64,000 bases of DNA from Ditibartonella choladocola (GTDB taxonomy: Bacteria > Pseudomonadota > Alphaproteobacteria > Rhizobiales > Rhizobiaceae): contig NZ_CP015625.1 in the NCBI RefSeq assembly GCF_002007565.1, positions 2,679,501-2,743,500 of the forward strand, in the 5' to 3' direction. Both the position numbers and the translations under genes were made by a program. Below the pieces are notes generated by a model, which was not told the origin of the DNA, searched no databases, and saw only the letters and a list, made by a program, of their open reading frames with translations. Positions 37,879 to 47,532 of this stretch are shown in pieces. Numbering within the stretch: position 1 is the first letter of the stretch; each line of letters begins with the position of its first letter.

Positions 37879-40856
37879 TTTTTCAATTGGTCACGCAAGG
37901 CAGCCAGTTTTGCAAACGGCGAATCAGGATCAACCGGTTTTGACTGTGCCTTCGGTTTATGTTGTCTGTAGGAAGCATCGGCTTTCGGATTATTAAACGA
38001 CGAATTTTTGCGCGGGCGTTGCTTGTCACGCCGTGGCTCGCCTGTTTTTTCTGCCCCTTCACCCGGCTTTTGCCCCGATTTTTCGCCCGACTTTTCGCCC
38101 GACTTTTCAAAGCGCTGCTCGGAACGCTTTTTCCTGTCATTGTTTGACCGTGACGGCCGATAATCGTGGCGCCCCTGATAATGCCAAAGCAAAACAGGTT
38201 TTTCCTCTTCTTCCGTCGTCTTTTTGGTAAAATGCGGCCCTACCGGTTCGGCATCCGGTGTTTTCGATTCCGGCTTTGACGGCGTTTTCTGAAGAGCCGC
38301 TGCGTTTATGAAATCGCCAACCGGTTCGGCAGGACGCACATTTGCGGCAACCGGCTTTGTTTCTTCTGTCGAAGCCTGATCGAATTCCTTGAGTTTCGCC
38401 AAAACTTCGGCTTTGTCTTTTTTATCGAACCGATAGCCGAGACTTTTGAGAATTTCTTCCATATCTTCGGCCGTTGCGCCAAGAATGGACATCATTGCCG
38501 GAGTAACCAGAAACTGGCGGCCATCATAAGCACCGTCCGGACGCGAACCGCTTCCCGGTTTCCAGTTTACTGCATTGCGAATGAGATCGGCGAGGCGTTC
38601 AAGAATATCGACGCGGACAGCGCGCCGACCAAGAATGCGGTAACCGGCAAGCTGGTAAAAGGTGGGGTTGAAAGCCGGGTCGACGACAACCGAGGTACGA
38701 CCGGCTGCAAGCACCTGCAAAACATCGCCATAGCCCGGCAAATCCCTTGCATGATTTTTCAATGCCCATAAAAGCGTGATTGCTTGTGCCGGTGCAGGTT
38801 TCAGCATCATTGGCAGAAAAATATGAAAAGCACCGAACCGCGTACCAAGACGGCGCAGGGCAGCGCGTGAAATCTGGTCAAGGCTTTTGACTTCTTCGGC
38901 AACGTCACGACGCGGCAAAACGCCCAGATGTTCTACCAGACGGAATGCCAGTCCCCGTGTCATACCAACCAGCGCATCCGCATTGATAAGGTCAAAAAGC
39001 GGCTTCAATGCTGTTTCAAAATGGAAACTGACAAAACGGTCTACCCGCTCGGCGACTTTTTCTCGTGCCTGTCCTGTCAATTGTTCATCGGCAAGAAGGA
39101 CCGCGCGCGGCTTTAAAATATCGTCGGTTGCAGCAAGACTTGCCAAAGGTTGGCCAATCCAGCGAACCACACCGTCCGAACCGATCGCAAAATCGCCATT
39201 GGCCGAAGCAGCCAACCGGTCTGCTTTTTTTTCAAATTCCACAGCCAATATTTTATCCGCAGCAGCCCTTAGAGCTTTTGCATCGGCACCTTCGCCATTA
39301 ACATCGGCAATAAAACGAAACCCATCAAGTTTTCCAACATGATGTCCTTCAACAAGAACATCGCCAGTTTGAACTATTTCGGCATCCATCATCACATTCT
39401 CTCTAAGCCGCCTCATAAGTACGCTTGTTCTGCGGTCTACAAATCGTTTCGTCAACCTCTCATGTAGCGCATCTGACAATCTATCTTCAATTTCTCGCGT
39501 CTTTTCTTGCCAGTGTTGCGGATTGGTAAGCCATCCGGGTCGATGTGACACGAATGTCCAGGTTCTAATCTGTGCAATCCGATGCGATAAAGTGTCAATA
39601 TTGCCATCGACTCGATCAGCTTGGGAAACCTGTTCGGCCAAATAGTTTTCATTAACACTGCCGCGTTTTACAAGATCACGGTAGATGTTGGCAATAATTT
39701 CTGCGTGTTGTGCCGGTGCTATTTTGCGATAATCGGGAAGCGCACACGCATCCCATAACAAGGAAACGCGTTCCGGACGGTCGGCAAGGCGGATAATGTC
39801 ATAATCACGCGACAAATTATCAAGAGCTTGAACATCCACCGCCGGTAGTGCACGGGCAAGCCCTTCCAGAGGCGCGGCTGTTTCCAGCGATTTTCTCAAG
39901 CTGTCAAGCGTTGAAAAATCCAGACTTTCGCTTCGCCACTGGAGAACTTTGACCGGATCAAAATGATGTGATTCGATTCTCTCTACCAAATCTTTGTCCA
40001 AATCCGCGATTCGGCCGGTTACGCCAAAGGTCCCGTCACGCATGTGACGACCGGCACGTCCTGCAATTTGTGCCATTTCTGCCGCCGTCAAATCGCGAAA
40101 CTGGTAGCCGTCGAATTTTCTTGTCTGCGCAAAAGCGACGTGGTCGACATCAAGATTAAGCCCCATACCGATTGCATCGGTCGCAACCAGAAAATCCACA
40201 TCCCCCGATTGATAAAGAGCAACTTGTGCATTTCTTGTGCGTGGCGACAGCGCCCCCATGACCACCGCTGCCCCGCCGCGCTGCCGTTTGATAAGTTCGG
40301 CAATAGAATAAACGTCATCGGCCGAAAAGGCGACGATTGCCGTGCGACTCGGCAAACGGGTCAACTTTTTTGAACCGGCATAAAGCAATTGGGAAAAACG
40401 CGGACGACTGATAACATTCAGACCGGGCAAAAGCTTTTGCAAAATTCCTTGCATCGTCGAAGCGCCCAGCAACATTGTTTCCTGAGTGCCGCGCAAATGT
40501 AAAATCCGGTCGGTAAAAATATGGCCACGTGCCAGATCGCCGGCAAGTTGCACTTCATCAATGGCAACAAAAGATGCTTTGGTTTCCCGCGGCAAAGCTT
40601 CCACCGTACAAACCGAATAAGGTGCACCAAGAGGAATAATCTTTTCCTCTCCGGTAATGAGAGAAACGCGGTCAGGGCCAATTTTTTCGCTGATACGGTT
40701 ATAAACTTCACGTGCAAGAAGTCGTAACGGTAAGCCGATCAATCCGCTATCATGAGCGAGCATCCGCTCGATTGCCAAATGGGTTTTGCCAGTATTTGTC
40801 GGCCCCAGAACGGCTGTTACATCACGCCCCGAAAGGATAAGAGGGGCTTTGGCCAT
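37875..40856 (-). CDS. Suv3-like DExH RNA helicase
   Basis: A 993-residue helicase resembling mitochondrial SUV3. Motif I is VLGPTNTGKTHLAIERML near residues 17-34, motif II AIDEVQLAGD near 95-104 (DEVQ, as in Suv3), and motif VI QIAGRAGRHMRDGTFGVTG near 282. The Suv3 C-terminal region follows. The last 180 residues are a low-complexity basic tail (EKSGEKSGEKSGQKPG) that is probably disordered and binds RNA. The start may be either of two adjacent ATGs (40859 or 40856). It heads a unit with the S4 protein. Confidence 0.88.
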   Translation of the reverse strand: MAKAPLILSGRDVTAVLGPTNTGKTHLAIERMLAHDSGLIGLPLRLLAREVYNRISEKIGPDRVSLITGEEKIIPLGAPYSVCTVEALPRETKASFVAIDEVQLAGDLARGHIFTDRILHLRGTQETMLLGASTMQGILQKLLPGLNVISRPRFSQLLYAGSKKLTRLPSRTAIVAFSADDVYSIAELIKRQRGGAAVVMGALSPRTRNAQVALYQSGDVDFLVATDAIGMGLNLDVDHVAFAQTRKFDGYQFRDLTAAEMAQIAGRAGRHMRDGTFGVTGRIADLDKDLVERIESHHFDPVKVLQWRSESLDFSTLDSLRKSLETAAPLEGLARALPAVDVQALDNLSRDYDIIRLADRPERVSLLWDACALPDYRKIAPAQHAEIIANIYRDLVKRGSVNENYLAEQVSQADRVDGNIDTLSHRIAQIRTWTFVSHRPGWLTNPQHWQEKTREIEDRLSDALHERLTKRFVDRRTSVLMRRLRENVMMDAEIVQTGDVLVEGHHVGKLDGFRFIADVNGEGADAKALRAAADKILAVEFEKKADRLAASANGDFAIGSDGVVRWIGQPLASLAATDDILKPRAVLLADEQLTGQAREKVAERVDRFVSFHFETALKPLFDLINADALVGMTRGLAFRLVEHLGVLPRRDVAEEVKSLDQISRAALRRLGTRFGAFHIFLPMMLKPAPAQAITLLWALKNHARDLPGYGDVLQVLAAGRTSVVVDPAFNPTFYQLAGYRILGRRAVRVDILERLADLIRNAVNWKPGSGSRPDGAYDGRQFLVTPAMMSILGATAEDMEEILKSLGYRFDKKDKAEVLAKLKEFDQASTEETKPVAANVRPAEPVGDFINAAALQKTPSKPESKTPDAEPVGPHFTKKTTEEEEKPVLLWHYQGRHDYRPSRSNNDRKKRSEQRFEKSGEKSGEKSGQKPGEGAEKTGEPRRDKQRPRKNSSFNNPKADASYRQHKPKAQSKPVDPDSPFAKLAALRDQLKK

Positions 40857-41019
40857 CATCTACTCCAAATAATCAGTTTTGCCGGTTTGACCGCCAAAAC
40901 ATGCCTTAACGCCCTGTCAAACGATAAGCAAGCTTTACCATTTACAAGACATTAACCAACATTCTTAACCTCTGGAACACTACCGGAACGAATCGGCGAC
41001 GAATCACCGACATTAGCAT

Positions 41020-41034
41020 GTTCCTGCTATGTTC
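41020..41034. promoter_or_regulatory. GTTC-N7-GTTC, pattern of the alphaproteobacterial LexA box
   Basis: GTTCCTGCTATGTTC matches the SOS box pattern exactly. It is 164 bp upstream of the helicase start. A site with eight fixed bases is expected about twice by chance in a window of this size, so the match alone is weak. Confidence 0.2.
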
Positions 41035-41690
41035 TTACAACATACTGTGTCGTTACAGAGGAGAGAAACCAAAATATAGCAATAAGGTCAAGGCGTAATC
41101 TAAAAAACCGGCGATTTGCTATTAACCATATATCGGACACCCGACGCGATATTCAATTGTCATAAAAATCTTGGCGACAAGAAAAATTCCGGCAAATCGG
41201 AAACCCACTGGTTCACTTCTTTACACCGTTTCCTTTGTTTCGTGCCAATAATCAGGTTCCCATCACCGTTTTTACGAATACATTCCCGAAACAGAAAATA
41301 GAATTTTGCTGCGGGCTTTTTGAACATCCCTGTTCGAGAAATAAAAATATAAAGTTTTTTGATTGTTACTTTTCGATCGTCCGGATTGGCAGTTATTGTT
41401 TACATGGTCAAACGGGCAGAAAAACCTTATTGCGGCATTAAAAATGCGCGCTTTACCTGAAACTTCACAAATTGAAAACGGAACAGAAAATTATTTGGCC
41501 TGAGACCGGACAAAGGAATCAGTTAATTAAAACGGCCGCTCCGGTTTCAAAAATAGCCGGCCTTCAAGCATCGGGGGCGTGAATCTTATTGGCAACCGGT
41601 TGGTCGATCATATTTTACAAAACGGGTAACCCGAAATCTCGCGAAACCGACTCACCGAAAACGCTAAAAAACAAAATGATCCCGGACATA

Positions 41691-41720
41691 AAAAAACCGG
41701 CCAACAGACCGGTTTTTCTT
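41691..41720 (-). terminator. Intrinsic terminator of rpmF
   Basis: AAAAACCGG (41692-41700) pairs with CCGGTTTTT (41709-41717) over an 8-nt loop, with A/T runs outside; 17 bp after the rpmF stop. Confidence 0.82.
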
Positions 41721-41736
41721 TAAATTCAAAAAGACT

Positions 41737-41916
41737 TCAGTCTTTCGGTGTCAGAACCTGACGGCCACGATACATACCGGTCTTCAGATCGATATGATGC
41801 GGGCGGCGAAGCTCGCCGGAAGTCTTGTCTTCAACATAGGTCGGAGCCTTGAGGGCATCGGCAGAACGACGCATACCGCGCTTTGACGGTGTCGTTTTTC
41901 GTTTAGGTACAGCCAT
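41737..41916 (-). CDS. rpmF: 50S ribosomal protein L32
   Basis: A 59-residue ribosomal protein. [20 protein letters not shown] is the L32 signature. The ATG at 41916 has GGAG 9 bp upstream; the frame is open five codons further. There is no cysteine zinc motif. It is monocistronic, with mtgA next in the same direction 343 bp upstream. Confidence 0.95.
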   Translation of the reverse strand: MAVPKRKTTPSKRGMRRSADALKAPTYVEDKTSGELRRPHHIDLKTGMYRGRQVLTPKD

Positions 41917-42259
41917 GGAATTATACTCCAAATTTGCTTAAAACGTATCTGCCACCATAACCCGAAGCTATATCGGCAGACAAAATTATAGAAGGTTTGG
42001 CGTGCCTATACACTGATTATCAGGCTTTGACTAGACTGAAATCAGCATTTTTTATGAAATAGGCCGATATTGTGTCTCTTACAGGCTAAAAATTTCAAAA
42101 TAAACAGTCGGGCTGAAATATTTTAAAATTGTTGTGGTCGATTTGGTATATAAAACCCGAACCGGTTTTTAACACGTGCCCGACACGCTTCCGCTTCGCT
42201 CACTGCTTGCAAATTCTTTCCGTTAACGTTGATGCCACCCCATTTTCGTGAGTAATGGC
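41917..42259. other. Gap between mtgA and rpmF
   Basis: About 343 bp with no gene or repeat recognised. It should hold the rpmF promoter. Confidence 0.5.
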
Positions 42260-42973
42260 TTATTCCCGCAGACATTGCGTATAAGCACCCGATTGTCGCA
42301 AACGCCTTTCAATGAGCCGTTCAAGCCTTGTAAGATTGACTGAAGGACGTGCGGGATTACGCAGTTTCGGATTGGGCAATGTTACCGCAAGATAGGCAGC
42401 CTGCCGTGGATTGAGGCTTTTTGCCGAACGTTTGAAAAAATGTCGGGAGGCAGCTTCTGCACCATAAATTCCCGGCCCCCATTCGGCAATATTGAGATAT
42501 ATTTCCATAATGCGTCGTTTGGACAAAACAGCATCGGCAACTGTTGCATAAGGAATTTCCAGACCTTTTCTGAGATAAGACCGGTCATGCCACAAAAACA
42601 GGTTTTTCACCATTTGCATAGTAATGGTCGATGCCCCTCTATTAGGCCCGCCATTACGAGAAATAACTGTTTTCAATTCGTCCCAGTCAACGCCATTATG
42701 GAAACAGAATTGCCCGTCTTCCGACATCATAACCGCATAAACAAGATGAGGAGAAATATCTTCAATAGAAGTCCATTCGCGTTCATAAGGCGTGAAAGTG
42801 ATTTTATCACGCAACATCAAAGTAGAAACAGGATGAATAAAAGGGAGCTTATAAAGAAGCAGCATGAAAAACGGCAAAGCCAGCAAAAACACCAATAGGT
42901 AAAGCGCCACGCGCAGTTTTCCTGAACGCTTTCTATGGAAACGAACTTGCGGGCTTTGGCTTTCAGACAACAA
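42260..42973 (-). CDS. mtgA: Monofunctional peptidoglycan glycosyltransferase
   Basis: A 237-residue inner-membrane enzyme that polymerises lipid II into glycan strands. A membrane helix (VALYLLVFLLALPFFMLLLY) covers about residues 22-41. The GT51 motifs follow: the catalytic glutamate in MMSEDGQFCFHNGVDW near 84, GGPNRGASTITMQMVKNLFL near 108-127, and RRIMEIYLNIAEWGPGIYGAE near 153-173. The active-site motif has EDGQF. It is divergent from ispA, 115 bp between start codons. Confidence 0.94.
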   Translation of the reverse strand: MLSESQSPQVRFHRKRSGKLRVALYLLVFLLALPFFMLLLYKLPFIHPVSTLMLRDKITFTPYEREWTSIEDISPHLVYAVMMSEDGQFCFHNGVDWDELKTVISRNGGPNRGASTITMQMVKNLFLWHDRSYLRKGLEIPYATVADAVLSKRRIMEIYLNIAEWGPGIYGAEAASRHFFKRSAKSLNPRQAAYLAVTLPNPKLRNPARPSVNLTRLERLIERRLRQSGAYTQCLRE

Positions 42974-43088
42974 TTATTCCTCGTTTAATAAACAACCTTC
43001 GTTTATATCAATATTGTCTCGTTTATAAGCATTGACGGCGACGTTTGAATGTTTCATGTGCATCTTGCAAAGAATAGAGGAATACTCA

Positions 43089-43991
43089 ATGGAAGATTTT
43101 ACCAATTTACTTGCCAGAAATGCCCGCCAGATTGGTGAAATGCTGGACGCGAAACTCTCTAACCATATCGAGTCGGGAGAGATTGCCCGTCCGCCACGCC
43201 TTCTCGCCGCAATGCGCCATGGCGTTTTGAATGGTGGCAAGAGATTGCGGCCTTTTCTTGTTATCGAGACAGCGCGACTTTTTGATGCCAATATCGAAGC
43301 AGCACAATGCGTTGGTGCAGCACTTGAAGCAATCCATTGTTATTCACTGATACATGACGATTTACCGGCCATGGATAATGATGATTTGCGGCGCGGCAAG
43401 CCTACTGTCCATAAAGCATTCGACGAAGCAACGGCCATTCTTGCCGGTGACGCATTATTGACAATTGCTTTCGATTTTCTCTCCGATGACAAATTGGAGC
43501 TTGATGCAAAAATCCGGCTTCAACTGATAAATGGTCTTGCCCGCAGTGCCGGTCTTGGCGGCATGGTTGGCGGGCAAGTACTCGACCTCGAAGCGGAGAC
43601 GAAAAAACCTGATGAAAGCGGCATTATCACATTGGAAGCCATGAAAACCGGCGCACTTATTCGCTATGCATGTGAAGCGGGTGCTATTCTTTCCAATGCA
43701 ACACGTGAAGATCGCGAAAGACTTTCCGAATTCGGCGCGGCAATCGGCTTGGCCTTCCAGCTTGCCGATGATGTTCTTGATGTGACTGCCGATACCGAGG
43801 CTCTCGGCAAGACCGCCGGTAAAGACATAGCCGCCAATAAAGCAACTTTGGTAGCCTTACACGGTGTCGAATGGGCAAAACACCAACTGGAAGGCCTGAT
43901 GGAACAGGCTGATAGCTTGCTTGAACCATTCGGAAACAAAGCCGATATTTTAAGGGCGACTGCAAGATTTGTCATAGAGCGGAAAAATTAA
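43089..43991 (+). CDS. ispA: Short-chain polyprenyl diphosphate synthase
   Basis: A 300-residue enzyme that condenses IPP with allylic diphosphates to farnesyl or geranylgeranyl diphosphate. The first aspartate-rich motif is HDDLPAMDNDDLRRGKPT near residues 91-108, with the second, FQLADDVLDVTAD, near 224-236. The ATG at 43089 has GAGG 9 bp upstream; the longer frame from 43032 is not family-like. The last codons, including the stop, are the first unit of a 20-bp tandem array. The product length is not certain. Confidence 0.92.
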   Translation: MEDFTNLLARNARQIGEMLDAKLSNHIESGEIARPPRLLAAMRHGVLNGGKRLRPFLVIETARLFDANIEAAQCVGAALEAIHCYSLIHDDLPAMDNDDLRRGKPTVHKAFDEATAILAGDALLTIAFDFLSDDKLELDAKIRLQLINGLARSAGLGGMVGGQVLDLEAETKKPDESGIITLEAMKTGALIRYACEAGAILSNATREDRERLSEFGAAIGLAFQLADDVLDVTADTEALGKTAGKDIAANKATLVALHGVEWAKHQLEGLMEQADSLLEPFGNKADILRATARFVIERKN

Positions 43992-44078
43992 GGGGGGAGC
44001 GGAAAAATTAAAGGGGGAAAGGAAAAATTAAAGGGGCGAACGGAAAAATCGACAGGAAAACCGAACAATTGACGGGGG
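43977..44078. repeat. 20-bp tandem array that starts in the ispA stop region
   Basis: Units at 43977-43996, 43997-44016 and 44017-44036 share GGAAAAATTAARGGG; degenerate copies follow at 44037 and 44057. The first unit contains the ispA codons for the last residues and the TAA stop, so the gene end has been copied downstream. Confidence 0.88.
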
Positions 44079-44160
44079 TGAAGAACCGGCAGGAAAGGAA
44101 CGATTGACGACAAAAAATCCGTCAAAAAGACATTCGTCGAACGCACACGATTTGTCATTC

Positions 44161-44235
44161 TAAACGCTAAAAAGTCGGCTAAACGCTAAAATGTCGGCTA
44201 AACGCTAAAAAGTCGGCCAAACGCTAAAAAGCCGG
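44161..44235. repeat. 19-bp tandem array, four copies
   Basis: Copies at 44161, 44180, 44199 and 44218 follow TAAACGCTAAAAAGTCGGC with one or two changes; the last is one base short. It is 66 bp before the yigZ start, so it lies in its leader or promoter region. Confidence 0.92.
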
Positions 44236-44301
44236 ATGTTTTGAAAACGCACAATTTGCCACTATGCCCCTCGTTAAAACCGAAGACTTTGGAAAATATT
44301 G

Positions 44302-44910
44302 ATGGCCTTTACTCTTGCTTCTGCAACCGAGCTTTTGGAAGAAATTAAAAAAAGCCGTTTTTTAACACGTGCTTTTCCGATCAATTCCGTGGAACAGGCA
44401 GAAGAGATCATTGAAACAGTTCGCAAAGAAGAAGCAACACACCATTGCTATGCCTGGAAGTTCCATCAGAATTACCGCTTCAACGATGATGGCGAGCCAA
44501 CAGGAACTGCCGGTAAACCGATACTCAATGCCATTGAAGGCAGAAATTGTGATTGCGTTCTCGTCATTGTCACACGCTGGTTCGGAGGGGTTAAACTTGG
44601 CACCGGTGGCCTTGTTCGTGCTTACGGGGGCGGTGCGGCAAGAGCACTCCAGAATGCCGAACTCGTCGAGCTTGTGGACTGGCAAAATTTGACTTTTCAC
44701 TGCCCTTTCAATCTTTTGCCCATTATCGAAAACGAGGTTCAGAATTTCCTTGCGCAAATTGAAAATCGGCATTTTGACGATTCCGGATGTGAATTGACAC
44801 TGCGTTTGCCAAAAGCTGAACAACAAAACTTTATTGACTGGCTAAAAGATAAGAGCAGCGGCAAAATCCTGATTGATAGAGAAAACTCCCACTCCGACAT
44901 GTCTTTCTAG
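44302..44910 (+). CDS. yigZ: YigZ/IMPACT family protein
   Basis: A 202-residue protein of the IMPACT (UPF0029) family. The N-terminal domain has KKSRFLTRAFPINSVEQAEE, then THHCYAWKFH and DDGEPTGTAGKPIL near residues 60-74, and VIVTRWFGGVKLGTGGLVRAY near 93-113. A smaller C-terminal DUF1949-like domain follows. The eukaryotic IMPACT protein modulates translation control; the bacterial role is unknown. The ATG at 44302 is preferred to the TTG one codon upstream. Confidence 0.9.
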   Translation: MAFTLASATELLEEIKKSRFLTRAFPINSVEQAEEIIETVRKEEATHHCYAWKFHQNYRFNDDGEPTGTAGKPILNAIEGRNCDCVLVIVTRWFGGVKLGTGGLVRAYGGGAARALQNAELVELVDWQNLTFHCPFNLLPIIENEVQNFLAQIENRHFDDSGCELTLRLPKAEQQNFIDWLKDKSSGKILIDRENSHSDMSF

Positions 44911-45343
44911 AAGCGCGCTCCAAATTTATAAAACTCCGGTCATACAAAGATGACCGTCAATTTGACTGTTAGGTTTTTCTTTATTTCACTTGATTGACGA
45001 GCCTCCGATAGGCGACACGTTCAAAAACAATCGCTTCCGCTTAAAGGGCAACCGTTCCAGCTCTTCCGTGATCTGCCTTCCTTAACTCTCCGGTTTCCGG
45101 CTTTATCGGGCGAAGCACATTTTTTCATTCCAACAAAGCTTTTAAAACATTTTGAATTTTTAAACGCGTTCAAGCTCTTTCAACCCTGAAATAGGTAAAC
45201 CGGGCTTTTCATCGTTTTTGATGACGACAAAAAGCAAACGACTTTTTTGCTGTTTGAAAAACTCACGCGAAAAACGCACCCTTCAAAGTTGGACACCCGT
45301 TTCAAGTGTCAACTTCATGGTTTTTGAATTGACGATCGCAAAT
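44911..45343. other. Gap between yigZ and ispG
   Basis: About 433 bp between convergent genes with no gene recognised. A hairpin at 45286-45315 (AAGTT-G-GACAC with GTGTCAACTT) lies 28 bp after the ispG stop; it has only a weak T-run on the minus strand and may be the ispG terminator. Confidence 0.5.
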
Positions 45344-46579
45344 CTATTTGAAACGTTCCTCGATATAGTCGGCAACCATCTGCTCGAATTCAGCCGCAAT
45401 ATTCGCGCCACGTAATGTTTTTACCTTTTTCCCGTCAATAAAAACTGGGGCTGCCGGCATTTCGCCGGTACCGGGAAGCGAAATACCGATATTGGCATGT
45501 TTTGATTCCCCTGGCCCGTTGACGATACACCCCATGACAGCAACATTAAGCGTTTCGACACCGGGATATTTTTCCCGCCAGACCGGCATGTTTTTACGAA
45601 TATCACCCTGTATTTTCTGCGCGAGTTCCTGAAATACTGTCGAGGTGGTACGCCCGCAACCGGGGCAAGCGGCAACAGTCGGTATAAATTGCCTGAATCC
45701 CATGACCTGCAAAAGCTCTTGGGCAACCTGCACTTCACGGCGGCGGTCACCACCCGGTTCCGGTGTCAAAGAAATACGAATCGTATCGCCAATTCCCTGT
45801 TCCAGCAAAATACCTAGAGCTGCTGAAGAGGCAACAACACCTTTCGTCCCCATACCGGCTTCGGTAAGCCCCAGATGCAAAGCATAATCGCAGCGCTCGG
45901 CCAACATGGTATAAACGGCAACGAGATCTTGCACCTGACTGACTTTAGCCGAAAGAATGATTTTATCGCGACCAAGGCCGATTTCTTCAGCAAGATGCGC
46001 AGAAATAAGTGCAGATTGCACCACCGTTTCATGCATAACCTCGTCGGTCGAGAGAGGGCCACCTTTTTCGGCATTTTCATCCATTAAACGCGTGAGCAAT
46101 TCCTGATCGAGCGAACCCCAGTTCACGCCGATCCGTACCGGCTTGTCATAGCGGATTGCAAATTCGATAATTTCACTGAATTGTTTATCACGTTTTTCGC
46201 GAAACCCGACATTGCCCGGATTGATGCGGTATTTTGCCAAGGCTTTCGCACAATCGGGATATTCGGCCAATAATTTGTGGCCGATATAATGAAAATCGCC
46301 GATGAGCGGAACTGTAATTCCAAGATTATCGAGCCGTTCTCTAATTCTTGGCACGGCGGCTGCCGATTCATCCCGATCGACAGTGATGCGTACCAGTTCG
46401 GAGCCCGCTTTTGCCAGTGCTGCAACCTGCGCTACTGTAGCATCTACATCTGCCGTATCCGTATTCGTCATTGATTGCACGACAACCGGATTGTTCCCCC
46501 CCACCATGACACCGCCAACATTGACGGCAACAGACTTGCGGCGCGGAAACGGTTTTGAAAAATATTCGTGCTTGTTCAT
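45344..46579 (-). CDS. ispG: 4-hydroxy-3-methylbut-2-enyl diphosphate synthase (flavodoxin or ferredoxin)
   Basis: A 411-residue 4Fe-4S enzyme of the MEP pathway making HMBPP, the precursor for the IPP used by ispA. The TIM-barrel part begins with [24 protein letters not shown]; the C-terminal cluster domain has ACPGCGRTT near residue 307 and [17 protein letters not shown] near 357, holding the cysteines and a conserved glutamate. The ATG at 46579 ([10 protein letters not shown]) is chosen; the frame is open 35 codons further without family similarity. Electron donors such as the ferredoxin in this window are possible. Confidence 0.95.
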   Translation of the reverse strand: MNKHEYFSKPFPRRKSVAVNVGGVMVGGNNPVVVQSMTNTDTADVDATVAQVAALAKAGSELVRITVDRDESAAAVPRIRERLDNLGITVPLIGDFHYIGHKLLAEYPDCAKALAKYRINPGNVGFREKRDKQFSEIIEFAIRYDKPVRIGVNWGSLDQELLTRLMDENAEKGGPLSTDEVMHETVVQSALISAHLAEEIGLGRDKIILSAKVSQVQDLVAVYTMLAERCDYALHLGLTEAGMGTKGVVASSAALGILLEQGIGDTIRISLTPEPGGDRRREVQVAQELLQVMGFRQFIPTVAACPGCGRTTSTVFQELAQKIQGDIRKNMPVWREKYPGVETLNVAVMGCIVNGPGESKHANIGISLPGTGEMPAAPVFIDGKKVKTLRGANIAAEFEQMVADYIEERFK

Positions 46580-47001
46580 TTTCGGATGATGTCTCTTTTC
46601 ATTGAACGGTCGGGATAAACACATCGCCCCTTTATAACTGTTATAGCGGCATTTTCCCAACCGGAAATTAAAAAAGCTTTTCACTTTTTTGATGATTCAC
46701 ATTCCCGTTTTTATCAATCATCATTTTTATATATAACTATATATATGACATGGCAGATCGTTTATCGCACAATTTCCGCACTTTATCCGACAATTATTTT
46801 CCCTCCTGCAAAGCCTTGTATTTTTCCTCCCATAAGCCCGCGAAATTTTTCTTTACGAAAAATACCGGCTCTACCTGTTACTTTACACTGGAAGGAACAT
46901 ATTTTTGCATTATCTATTCTTATACGTGATCTATTCTTAGACGTGGAAATTCCCGGCCTTGTGTTCGACTTATACGGGGCTTCAAGCGCAAGGAGAAAAC
47001 A
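46580..47001. other. Divergent promoter gap between ispG and the DUF883-like gene
   Basis: About 422 bp with no gene recognised. GGAAC at 46894-46898 resembles the -35 of the EcfG general stress sigma factor, but the -10 expected 16-17 bp later (CGTT) is not present (TATT at 46915). An alternating AT tract is at 46730-46746. Confidence 0.4.
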
Positions 47002-47304
47002 ATGTTTAATGTATTAAACGGCAGTGACACAAAAGAAAAAATCGAAAAACGCATTCAAGATCTGAAATCCGAGCTTCAATCACTGACACAATCGCTGAAA
47101 CAACCTTTAACGAAGGGTGATGGTTTTTTCGAGAATACCGGTGAAATTGCCGAAACAATAAAAGACAAAGGCCGTCAGGCGCTTGATGTCGTTGGCGAGC
47201 AAGCCCACTATATCACAAAGCAGACAAAAAATTATCCGAAGACTGCTTTGGCAGTTGTCGGTGTTCTGGGCGTTGCAGCTTATTTCTTGTTACGACGTAA
47301 ATAA
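47002..47304 (+). CDS. DUF883-like membrane-anchored protein
   Basis: A 100-residue protein with an N-terminal helical, charged region (EKRIQDLKSELQSLTQSLK) and a C-terminal membrane anchor (ALAVVGVLGVAAYFLL) ending RRK. This is the layout of the ElaB/YqjD/DUF883 family, which in E. coli is ribosome-associated in stationary phase; the match here is by architecture. AAGGAG 6 bp before the ATG is a strong ribosome site, suggesting high expression. Single gene with a terminator. Confidence 0.75.
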   Translation: MFNVLNGSDTKEKIEKRIQDLKSELQSLTQSLKQPLTKGDGFFENTGEIAETIKDKGRQALDVVGEQAHYITKQTKNYPKTALAVVGVLGVAAYFLLRRK

Positions 47305-47343
47305 CCGGAACGATAAAAAATCGGATTGCATATGTGTTTGAAT

Positions 47344-47380
47344 AAAATTTGTCTCACTAAGAGTTGAGAAACAAATTTTT
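47344..47380 (+). terminator. Probable intrinsic terminator of the DUF883-like gene
   Basis: AAATTTGT-CTCA (47345-47356) pairs with TGAG-AA-ACAAATTT (47365-47378) and the stem ends in a T-run (47376-47380). Confidence 0.65.
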
Positions 47381-47447
47381 AAAATGAGCGGCACATTCAA
47401 AAGGTCCGATTGGTCATATCTGATCGTGTAATGAAGATAGAAGTAAA

Positions 47448-47475
47448 TAAAAAGCGCGTTAAACGCGCTTTTTTA
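47448..47475 (-). terminator. Intrinsic terminator at the end of the liv operon, bidirectional
   Basis: AAAGCGCG (47451-47458) pairs with CGCGCTTT (47464-47471), with T-rich sequence on either side. It is 58 bp after the livJ stop. Confidence 0.75.
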
Positions 47476-47532
47476 TCTTCCAGTCGCTTTCAGCTCTTTT
47501 GGCTTACTTTAGTTCTTTTCCGACTTTATTTT

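Larger units (their letters stand above)
40857..41736. other. 880-bp gene-free stretch upstream of the helicase gene
   Basis: No convincing frame, tRNA or riboswitch. It contains a GTTC-N7-GTTC box at 41020 and the rpmF terminator at its right end. Small plus-strand frames (41116-41301, 41235-41441) have no family and no good start signals. Confidence 0.5.
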
